From an uncultured Ruminococcus sp. (GTDB lineage Bacteria > Bacillota > Clostridia > Oscillospirales > CAG-272): a stretch of DNA of 28,170 nt. Each line of letters starts with the position of its first letter. Position 1 is the stretch's first letter. The stretch is taken from the NCBI GenBank assembly GCA_905202255.1, contig CAJKRH010000023.1, forward strand, positions 1 to 28,170. The letters run 5' to 3'. Below are positions 23,030 to 28,170 of the stretch, one piece after another. The notes beneath the pieces are model-generated. The model saw only the letters and a program-made list of their open reading frames with translations, did not search any database and was not told where the DNA came from. The position numbers and the translations under genes were made by a program.

Positions 23030-24778
23030 GTGAAAAAAATGTTTTTGAAACAATCCAAAACTGTTGTAGAAAGCCTGAAGAATTTTTACGAAACCACAGG
23101 ATACCTAGCAGATTATGAAAGTAACAAATGGCAAAAAGATACCGCTCCTCAATGGTTTAACCATTACTATAAATTCACTTCAAATTTGATTATGCAAATT
23201 AATTATGAATACTCGAAAACAAATTATGGAATGACAATTATTGCAAAATTAAAAGAAATAATCGTAGCTTTTAGGGATGGAAATTCAGAATATGAGTTAA
23301 TAAGAGAAAAATTGCAGGAATTAAAAGAAGAACGCTCAAAAAACAGAAAATCGAAAAATTTGGATGAACAAATTGCATGGCTTGAGCATTTAAACCAAAA
23401 TATAGAATACATTCTGCCTAAATTCACAAAATGCTTTAATTTTAACACCGGAGAAAAGTCATGCTCAGAATCAATAAGCATAGATAAAACAAAAATATCG
23501 CAGAGTAGCATTGCCAATCAATATGTTGTTTTGGACTTGGAAACAAACGGACTGCGAACAGCAAATGATGATTTACTCTCAATCGCACTATATGATCCTT
23601 CAAACGGAAAAACTTATAGCCGCCTGTTACCACTGGAACTTCAGCCAACAGTTTTAACAACATACATAAATGGCATAGATGATACCGACATAGAAAATGA
23701 AGTCCCTTTAAATCAAAAAGAGTTTGATGATTTAATTACAGAATTTAAGCTTACAGATAAAATAATTTTGTTTTATAGTGGCGGAAAGTTTGATTATAAT
23801 TTTTTAAGTAAGTATTGTACACGGCATAAAATCTGTGGAATGGAATCTCTGAGATTTGAAAACATAAAAGACAAAATCGCGTCTGATGTGTACGCCGCAG
23901 GAAATCTTACAAAAGATAATTTATGTAATGCATTGGGTATCAGTGGAGTATCTAAAGTGCATAATGGAATTAATGACTGCTACCTAGAATGGAGGTTGTT
24001 CGAACAATTTGTTTGCGATAGACTATTGATAAAGAATGACTGCATATACAAGTTTAGTGATGATTATATAATACCTGCCTCATATCTAACAAGCTTTCCT
24101 AGATTAGCTGAATTAGCAAATATTGAGGTACCAATTTTATGTCATCAGCACTCTTTGCTATTTGAATTTTATCTTCCTTCAAATCTAACAAAGAAAATAA
24201 GGAAGTTTCCAACTAATATAACTGGAATATCTATTGAAAATATGATTAACTCTATGGTAGGAGCAAAGCAGTGCGACAGCAAAGAATTTTTGATTTTGAA
24301 TAATTCAAAATTAAAAATAGTAGGTAAACTCCCTTCAAAATATGAAGAAATTCCTATCATAAAAAATGAAGATGGAACATTAAAATCTCTTACTCCTGAA
24401 AATGAAGAGTACATTAGAGTCGTAAACGAAACATGCGATGTTATTAGAAGTGGAATCGACAAAGTCATAGACTTTATTAAAACTCAAATTTTCTTGAACA
24501 AAGAAATAAGAACACAAGAAATATCATTTTCAGAAAATAATAAAGTATTAGCTTTATGTGACTTATCTTCTGATGACGCCGTTTTGGAAATAAAAACATT
24601 TGATATTTTCAATTCATATAAAGCTGAAGATATCATTCAGCAAATGTATTATCAAAAAGGAAACAGGGAGTTATATGCAATGTCTGTCATCTTTGAACTC
24701 AGCCATACTAAAAAAGGTGAGCAGCGCATCGATAATTTAATATTTAAAATATATAAAGTCGAAATCATCAAGAAATAA
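23030..24778 (+). CDS. DEDDh exonuclease / PD-(D/E)XK nuclease fusion
   Basis: A 582-residue protein, not recognised as a named family. N-terminal region (1-160): helical and charged, coiled-coil-like around 85-125. Middle (about 164-330): DEDDh 3'-5' exonuclease like DnaQ/RNase T, with DLETNG (D169, E171), GGKFDYNFL (D255) and HNGIND (H311, D316). C-terminal region: a PD-(D/E)XK-like core, D511 followed by VLEIKTF (E520, K522) and a helix with Q537/Q538 and Y540, as in RecB/Cas4-type nucleases. Start chosen as GTG at 23030, with AGGAG 9 bases upstream. Clearly more AT-rich than its neighbours, suggesting transfer. Own promoter and strong terminator. A defence or DNA-processing role is plausible but inferred. 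Confidence 0.75.
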   Translation: MKKMFLKQSKTVVESLKNFYETTGYLADYESNKWQKDTAPQWFNHYYKFTSNLIMQINYEYSKTNYGMTIIAKLKEIIVAFRDGNSEYELIREKLQELKEERSKNRKSKNLDEQIAWLEHLNQNIEYILPKFTKCFNFNTGEKSCSESISIDKTKISQSSIANQYVVLDLETNGLRTANDDLLSIALYDPSNGKTYSRLLPLELQPTVLTTYINGIDDTDIENEVPLNQKEFDDLITEFKLTDKIILFYSGGKFDYNFLSKYCTRHKICGMESLRFENIKDKIASDVYAAGNLTKDNLCNALGISGVSKVHNGINDCYLEWRLFEQFVCDRLLIKNDCIYKFSDDYIIPASYLTSFPRLAELANIEVPILCHQHSLLFEFYLPSNLTKKIRKFPTNITGISIENMINSMVGAKQCDSKEFLILNNSKLKIVGKLPSKYEEIPIIKNEDGTLKSLTPENEEYIRVVNETCDVIRSGIDKVIDFIKTQIFLNKEIRTQEISFSENNKVLALCDLSSDDAVLEIKTFDIFNSYKAEDIIQQMYYQKGNRELYAMSVIFELSHTKKGEQRIDNLIFKIYKVEIIKK

Positions 24779-24814
24779 TAATATTTTTGATTGCAAATAA
24801 ATAATGTATTTGTT

Positions 24815-24873
24815 AAAATGAGCATCAGAAAGGAATAAACACGCTCCTCTTCCCTTTCTGATGCTCATTTTTT
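24815..24873. terminator. Long bidirectional terminator
   Basis: Perfect 19-bp stem (24815-24833 and 24853-24871; arms begin AAAATGAGCATC and end GATGCTCATTTT) with a 19-nt loop, T runs on both sides, between the convergent nuclease and GNAT genes. Confidence 0.9.
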
Positions 24874-24906
24874 ACTTTTTGCAAAAAGCGACACTATACC
24901 GAAAAA

Positions 24907-25821
24907 TCACAGCGTTTTGCAAAATTCCGTCACCCCATCATGCTCCGATACCGTATATCCGCATTTCAGGAAACAATTTTCGGCTGCCGTATTGTCTTTA
25001 TCTACCGAAGCCACGATAAAATCAAAGCCGTTTTCTTTGGCATACCTCTCCGAAAAATGCAAAGCAAAAGTTCCCGCGCCGCACCGCTGAAGCTCTTTTG
25101 TTACAAAAAGCATGGATATGCGCGCTTCCCTTTTGCCAGATGCTCCGCTAAAGCACATATAGCAGGCAGGCACGGCTCCTTTGCATATCAGAAAATGCTT
25201 TTCGTCGGGATTATCGGCGGAAAGCAATTCTTTCCATTCGTTTAAGCTGATATTTTCGGTTTTCAGCTCGCTTTTGTTCTGAGCAAACATTATCATTACA
25301 AAATACGCTTCATTTGCCGTCGCGGGAATCACACAAAAGCAACTCGGAATTTTGATTTCATGCATTATTTGCCCGTCATTACATAAGCCGTTAAATGTTT
25401 TAAAAGGCTTCTCCTCAAATCCGATTGATTTCTGTAAATTTCGGCTCGGCATATTGTTCGGGTCGACATAGCAACGAAGAAGAGCCGCCCCTATTTCGGA
25501 AAGACGGCTTATCGCCGTTTCTACCATCTGCCGTGCTATTCCCATTCTTCTGTACTCCGGCGCTACAAAAAGGTCGCCGTAATACCAGAGCGAAAAATCG
25601 GTTTCGTTGCGGATGCAGTGCATACAGCCTACTACTTCTCCTTTCGCTGTCATTGCGATTACCTCAAAGCAATCGTTTTCGTCTGTAAGTTCATCGAAAA
25701 CAGCATTACGCACGCAGTTTACATATTCCGGTGTCGATGTTCCCCAGCGCATCCATGCGACTTTTTTTGCAAGCTCGTCGCTTAAATACTTACTTACCCG
25801 AATTGTGATGATTTCTTTCAT
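24907..25821 (-). CDS. Tandem GNAT N-acetyltransferase
   Basis: A 304-residue protein with two GNAT folds. Domain 1 (about 1-155) has the acetyl-CoA loop LFVAPEYRRMGIAR (84-97) and NMPSRNLQKSIGF (123-135). Domain 2 (about 160-304) has LFVTKELQRCGAG (238-250) and NTAAENCFLKCGYT (277-290). It transfers an acetyl group to an amine of an unknown substrate; tandem GNATs include antibiotic-modifying and mycothiol-type enzymes. The start is placed at the second ATG (25821), 8 bases after AGAGG; the first ATG (25827) is too close. A leader peptide and an intrinsic terminator precede it, pointing to inducible attenuation control as in many antibiotic-resistance genes. Confidence 0.9.
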   Translation of the reverse strand: MKEIITIRVSKYLSDELAKKVAWMRWGTSTPEYVNCVRNAVFDELTDENDCFEVIAMTAKGEVVGCMHCIRNETDFSLWYYGDLFVAPEYRRMGIARQMVETAISRLSEIGAALLRCYVDPNNMPSRNLQKSIGFEEKPFKTFNGLCNDGQIMHEIKIPSCFCVIPATANEAYFVMIMFAQNKSELKTENISLNEWKELLSADNPDEKHFLICKGAVPACYMCFSGASGKREARISMLFVTKELQRCGAGTFALHFSERYAKENGFDFIVASVDKDNTAAENCFLKCGYTVSEHDGVTEFCKTL

Positions 25822-25838
25822 TATCATTACCTCTTTTC

Positions 25839-25873
25839 AAAAAATAAATGCTCCTGATAAAATCAAGAGCATT
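25839..25873 (-). terminator. Attenuator terminator in the GNAT leader
   Basis: Stem AATGCTC/GAGCATT (25847-25853, 25867-25873) with a 13-nt loop, then TATTTTTT on minus (six Ts at 25844-25839), ending 17 bases before the GNAT start. Lying between promoter and gene, it must be read through for expression. Confidence 0.75.
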
Positions 25874-25931
25874 CAAATCATGAACTACGGTATATATCAG
25901 TCCGCGGACAAAATGGCAATTGATTTTATCA
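25855..25931 (-). promoter_or_regulatory. Alternative RNA pairing: leader ORF with terminator loop
   Basis: The loop of the attenuator (25855-25866, minus reading TTGATTTTATCA) is a perfect 12-base complement of codons 6-10 of the leader peptide (25920-25931, TGATAAAATCAA). A 12-bp helix using the whole loop cannot coexist with the terminator stem, so the two structures compete. In addition, the leader start region (25945-25953, GGCAAAATG) can pair over 9 bases with codons 11-14 (25907-25915, CATTTTGTC, one G-U). Confidence 0.65.
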
Positions 25932-25947
25932 TTATCGGTTCGGTCAT
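25897..25947 (-). CDS. 16-residue leader peptide of the GNAT gene
   Basis: Short ORF encoding MTEPIMIKSIAILSAD with a strong ribosome site (GGGAGG, 8 bases before ATG), starting about 30 bases after the promoter and ending 76 bases before the GNAT start. Its own codons form one arm of the alternative RNA structure. The SIAIL segment recalls stalling segments of erm leader peptides (ErmAL1 SIAVV, ErmCL SIFVI), which arrest ribosomes with macrolides. That resemblance is suggestive only. Confidence 0.7.
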   Translation of the reverse strand: MTEPIMIKSIAILSAD

Positions 25948-25985
25948 TTTGCCCACCTCCCTTTGTATCTGAATTTTACATTGTT

Positions 25986-26015
25986 ATTTTATCATAAACC
26001 GTGGGCGCATGTCAA
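25986..26015 (-). promoter_or_regulatory. Promoter of the GNAT leader and gene
   Basis: Minus strand TTGACA (26015-26010), 18-bp spacer, TAAAAT (25991-25986). The transcript would carry a leader of about 155 bases, enough for leader peptide and attenuator. Confidence 0.75.
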
Positions 26016-26055
26016 GCGGTAATTTGAAAATATTAAAAATTCGATGTTCTTTGTA

Positions 26056-26074
26056 CTTGAAATTTGTTCTGAAA
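26056..26074 (+). repeat. Direct repeat, copy 2
   Basis: CTTGAAATTTGTTCTGAAA, one mismatch to copy 1 at 22831-22849. Here its TTGAAA forms the -35 box of the following gene. Confidence 0.35.
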
Positions 26075-26085
26075 TAATATATAAT
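26057..26085 (+). promoter_or_regulatory. Promoter of the WapI-like gene
   Basis: TTGAAA (26057-26062), 17-bp spacer, TATAAT (26080-26085), followed by a leader of about 90 bases. Confidence 0.8.
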
Positions 26086-26183
26086 GATATTAGAAATAAA
26101 GTCGGCGGTTTTCTCCGCATGAGCAGAAAGCGGAAGCACAGACGCGCTCATAGCAATCGATGCCGACGGAAAAAGAGGCACCT

Positions 26184-26603
26184 ATGATGAAGTCAAAATA
26201 CCCGCCGGCAGAGCTGAGATATGGGGAAAACCTTGTGGCAATTGAAGATTTTAATTTCCATAAGGATGATGCCGATGCAGGAACTCCGTACAACACTACA
26301 TTTGGAATAAGAGTGGTCTCCAGAGCATTTCAGGGCTATGCATCGTGCGAATATGACATAAAGGACTTTCGCATTTTCGTAGATCAGCTTTGTGAACTCT
26401 ATGCTTTTCAGCGCGACCGTGTTGTGCTGTCCGAAATATGTTATGGCAGTCATGTGACATTGTCTATGGATAAAGTAGGTCATGTAAAAGTAGCGGGTTT
26501 AATTTTTGATAATGCGATGGAGCAGTCCTTGACTTTCGCTTTTGAAGCCGACCAGAGCACGCTACCGCCGTTCATCAGTGGCTTAAAAAATATGATATCG
26601 TAG
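26184..26603 (+). CDS. Probable WapI-like immunity protein
   Basis: A 139-residue soluble protein. The alternating strand/helix pattern (FGIRVVSRAFQGYASCEYDIKDFRIFVDQLCELY, in part, then GSHVTLSMDKVGHVKVAGLI and SLTFAFEADQSTLPPFISGLKNMI, in part) resembles small immunity proteins of the WapI/DUF6228 type, which neutralise polymorphic or contact-dependent toxins. The start is 26184 or 26187; AGAGG at 26174-26178 favours these over an upstream ATG at 26160. No toxin gene adjoins it, so it would be an orphan immunity gene protecting from neighbours' toxins. Followed 43 bases later by the AlkZ-like gene, with no terminator between, so probably co-transcribed. Family call by pattern only. Confidence 0.55.
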   Translation: MMKSKYPPAELRYGENLVAIEDFNFHKDDADAGTPYNTTFGIRVVSRAFQGYASCEYDIKDFRIFVDQLCELYAFQRDRVVLSEICYGSHVTLSMDKVGHVKVAGLIFDNAMEQSLTFAFEADQSTLPPFISGLKNMIS

Positions 26604-26646
26604 CAACCAAAAAATGAACAACTGCGCTTGACTGAAAGGAGAAAAT

Positions 26647-27705
26647 ATGACCCTTGAAGAACTGAAAATCCGTCAGCTGACAAATCAATATCTGCTCGCG
26701 CCTGCGGACAAGCTGACAGTGATGCGCGACCTTTGCGGAGTGCAGGCGCAGTTTATGACGAACGCTTTGCACTCACTGAAAATCCGTACAAACGACTATG
26801 ACGAGCAGACCGTCGCCGAGGGGCTTGTGAAAAACTGGTCTGTGCGCGGCACGGTTCACGTGTTTGCCGAAAGCGACCTGCCGCTGTTTATCCGGTGCAA
26901 CAACGGCGCGGATTATCGCAAAAACGAATGGCAGGGATATTCCTATATGAAAAATCAGCGCCCGTGCTGGGCGTTGACGCCCGAACGGCAGAAATATCTT
27001 GCGGATATCATTCTCGCGGCAGTTACGGAGAGGGCATACACGCGCGACGAGCTGAAGGAGCTTTGCCGTGCAAGCGGGATGACAAAAATCGAAGAGGATT
27101 GTATGTTCGAGTCATGGGGCGGAGGTATACGCGAGCTTTGCGTGCGCGGTTTTATGAACTACACCGTGCAGGAGAAAAAGCAGTATATCGCCTCGCCCGA
27201 GTTTTCTCCGATTCCCGAGGAAGAAGCAAAATTTGAGATAGCGCGGCGGTATTTTACGAATATTGCACCCGCTACGATACACGACGCTATGTATTATACG
27301 GGCGCAAAACAGGCGGAGGTCAAGAATTGGCTTCGGAACTTGCCTGTCGAGTCATTTGACTTCGACGGCAGGACATATTATTACATACCGAACGGGAAAA
27401 CATACGATGGGGACATTCCGCATTGCATTTTCCTTGCGGGATTTGACCAGCTTATGCTCGGGTATCAGAAAAAGGAAAGTATCTATTTAAAGCCTGAATA
27501 TCTTCGCGGCGTGTTCAATCTTGCAGGTATCGTTATGCCGCCATTGCTCATCGACGGTGATGTGGCGGGGATATGGAAAAACAAAAACGGGAAGCTCGAA
27601 ATCAAGTGCTTCCGCAGCCTGTCGCAAGCCGAGAAGAGCCATATAGAGCAAGCGGCAGATAAGCTCTGGGGTGATATAAAAGAGGTAAAATATGTTGAAG
27701 GATGA
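26647..27705 (+). CDS. Winged-helix protein of the AlkZ/YcaQ (HTH_42) family
   Basis: A 352-residue protein with the layout of the HTH_42 superfamily: tandem winged helices and a beta-barrel. Near the N terminus it has LCGVQAQFMTNALHSLKIR with Q33-A34-Q35, matching the QxQ catalytic motif of AlkZ-type DNA glycosylases that unhook interstrand crosslinks or alkylated bases; the W-rich SVRGTVHVF block (about 64-73) is also typical. Expected to act on DNA damaged by bulky or crosslinking natural products. AAAGGAG lies 5 bases before the ATG. GC-rich coding like the core genome, unlike the nuclease upstream. Substrate unproven; members without activity exist. Confidence 0.8.
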   Translation: MTLEELKIRQLTNQYLLAPADKLTVMRDLCGVQAQFMTNALHSLKIRTNDYDEQTVAEGLVKNWSVRGTVHVFAESDLPLFIRCNNGADYRKNEWQGYSYMKNQRPCWALTPERQKYLADIILAAVTERAYTRDELKELCRASGMTKIEEDCMFESWGGGIRELCVRGFMNYTVQEKKQYIASPEFSPIPEEEAKFEIARRYFTNIAPATIHDAMYYTGAKQAEVKNWLRNLPVESFDFDGRTYYYIPNGKTYDGDIPHCIFLAGFDQLMLGYQKKESIYLKPEYLRGVFNLAGIVMPPLLIDGDVAGIWKNKNGKLEIKCFRSLSQAEKSHIEQAADKLWGDIKEVKYVEG

Positions 27706-27738
27706 TAGCATTATTTGAAAAACATCCGAACAACTTCA

Positions 27739-27987
27739 CTATAAAAACACGGATGGCAAGATGATTCCCGACTTCGGCTGTATGGACACCAACATATGTA
27801 TATGGTCAGGACACGCTTCTGCCTCCAATATCTCAACTCCTTTCCATTCACATAATTTTCTTATGATCTGTCCTATGTCTCCCTTGTTCTTCCCATATAT
27901 TACCTGTCTACGGTATTTTCGTGCAAATACGATGTGGTACTTGCGATTCCATGTTGTGTGTGCTATACTATTTGTGTCAATTTTCAT
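27739..27987 (-). pseudogene. tnpA: IS200-type TnpA transposase, C-terminally truncated
   Basis: An 82-residue remnant of a Y1 HUH transposase (normally about 140-155 residues). The N-terminal half is typical (TTWNRKYHIVFARKYRRQVIYG in part, then EAEACPDHIHM with the HUH pair H62/H64), and AGGAGGGG precedes the ATG. Similarity stops at about residue 72 (near 27771); the nine following residues are junction sequence and the catalytic Tyr helix is missing, so it cannot be active alone. It marks an insertion that was cut back on its right (plus-strand left) side. Confidence 0.85.
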
Positions 27988-28108
27988 TTTGACCCCTCCT
28001 ATCTTTTTTGTGCTTGAGGTTGCCAGACCTATTCACATTTTACCATAGGAGGGCTTTTTGCTCATCGGCAAAAGCCTCTTTGGAACCACCCGCTTAGCGG
28101 GTGGTTTT
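27771..28108 (-). mobile_element. Decayed IS200-family element
   Basis: Contains the truncated tnpA and, upstream of it, an IS200-like left end: hairpin AACCACCCGC/GCGGGTGGTT (28084-28093, 28097-28106, loop TTA) followed by TTTTC, plus a second hairpin GGCTTTTTGC/GCAAAAGCC (28052-28061, 28068-28076) in the tnpA leader. The other end is not recognisable; an imperfect dyad CATCCG/CGGATG (27723-27728, 27750-27755) lies just outside the break. Confidence 0.75.
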
Positions 28109-28135
28109 CTTGATACGGTGAATTATACTATCAAG
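28109..28135. repeat. Inverted repeat next to the IS end
   Basis: CTTGATA (28109-28115) and TATCAAG (28129-28135) with a 13-bp centre, directly outside the IS200 left-end hairpin. It may be part of the element end or its target. The remaining 35 bases to the window edge show nothing. Confidence 0.35.
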
Positions 28136-28170
28136 TGCAACACTATGAAAAAAATAGGAACTCATAACAA

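Noticed and set aside
24815..24871. 19-bp inverted repeat considered as transposon ends or MITE
   Set aside because: A compact hairpin with T runs on both sides between convergent genes; a bidirectional terminator explains it fully, and no target duplication is seen.
25821..25827. First ATG of the GNAT gene as its start
   Set aside because: Only 2 bases separate it from AGAGG; the second ATG has the normal 8-base spacing.
26119..26187. 22-residue Arg/Lys-rich ORF ending in overlap with the WapI-like start
   Set aside because: No ribosome binding site and no sequence sign of a leader peptide; composition looks like chance. Kept only as a remote possibility for translational coupling.
1..28170. 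CRISPR arrays, tRNA, rRNA, prophage structural genes
   Set aside because: No regularly spaced repeats, tRNA-like cloverleaf or rRNA-like sequence was noticed on either strand by eye.

Overview
The window looks like chromosomal DNA of a strictly anaerobic, Gram-positive clostridium (Firmicutes, Clostridia; a gut or rumen Oscillospiraceae/Ruminococcaceae-type organism is my best guess). Grounds: a 1220-residue pyruvate:ferredoxin oxidoreductase, a flavodiiron protein fused to flavin reductase and rubredoxin, GGAGG-type ribosome binding sites, many TTGACA-17-TATAAT sigma-A promoters, YtrA-type GntR and LytTR regulators, and an IS200-type transposase relic. No rRNA, tRNA or CRISPR array was seen.

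Layout. (1) 158-1948, minus: O2/NO-detoxifying flavodiiron fusion, divergent from (2) 2143-7550, plus: GntR regulator, ABC ATPase, large permease, membrane GT2 glycosyltransferase and permuted papain-like cysteine peptidase, closed by two terminators. (3) 7709-9483, minus: MarR regulator plus MATE exporter behind a promoter with a palindromic operator. (4) 9572-10622: small XRE regulator, a candidate ~60-nt RNA and the manganese exporter MntP. (5) 10715-12346, minus: ECF-like sigma factor with an unusual ~370-residue C-terminal extension. (6) galE, minus, and the PFOR gene, plus. (7) 17474-22690, minus: LytTR response regulator, GHKL kinase without a sensor domain, and two ABC exporter half-transporters. 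A tandem site typical of LytTR regulators lies just upstream of the exporter promoter. (8) 22830-28170: accessory region with an AT-rich DEDDh/PD-(D/E)XK nuclease fusion, a tandem-GNAT acetyltransferase behind a leader-peptide attenuator, a WapI-like orphan immunity protein, an AlkZ-like winged-helix protein, and a decayed IS200 element.

How the genes work together. The core genes serve anaerobic energy metabolism (PFOR), protection from O2/NO (flavodiiron), metal balance (MntP) and envelope sugar supply (GalE, GT2). Several modules pair a one- or two-component regulator with an exporter (GntR-ABC, MarR-MATE, LytTR-ABC), a pattern typical of drug or peptide stress responses. The most novel-looking items are in the accessory region and its leaders: the GNAT attenuator, the dual-nuclease fusion, the LytTR target site and the candidate small RNA. 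All functional assignments come from reading motifs by eye; no homology search was run.
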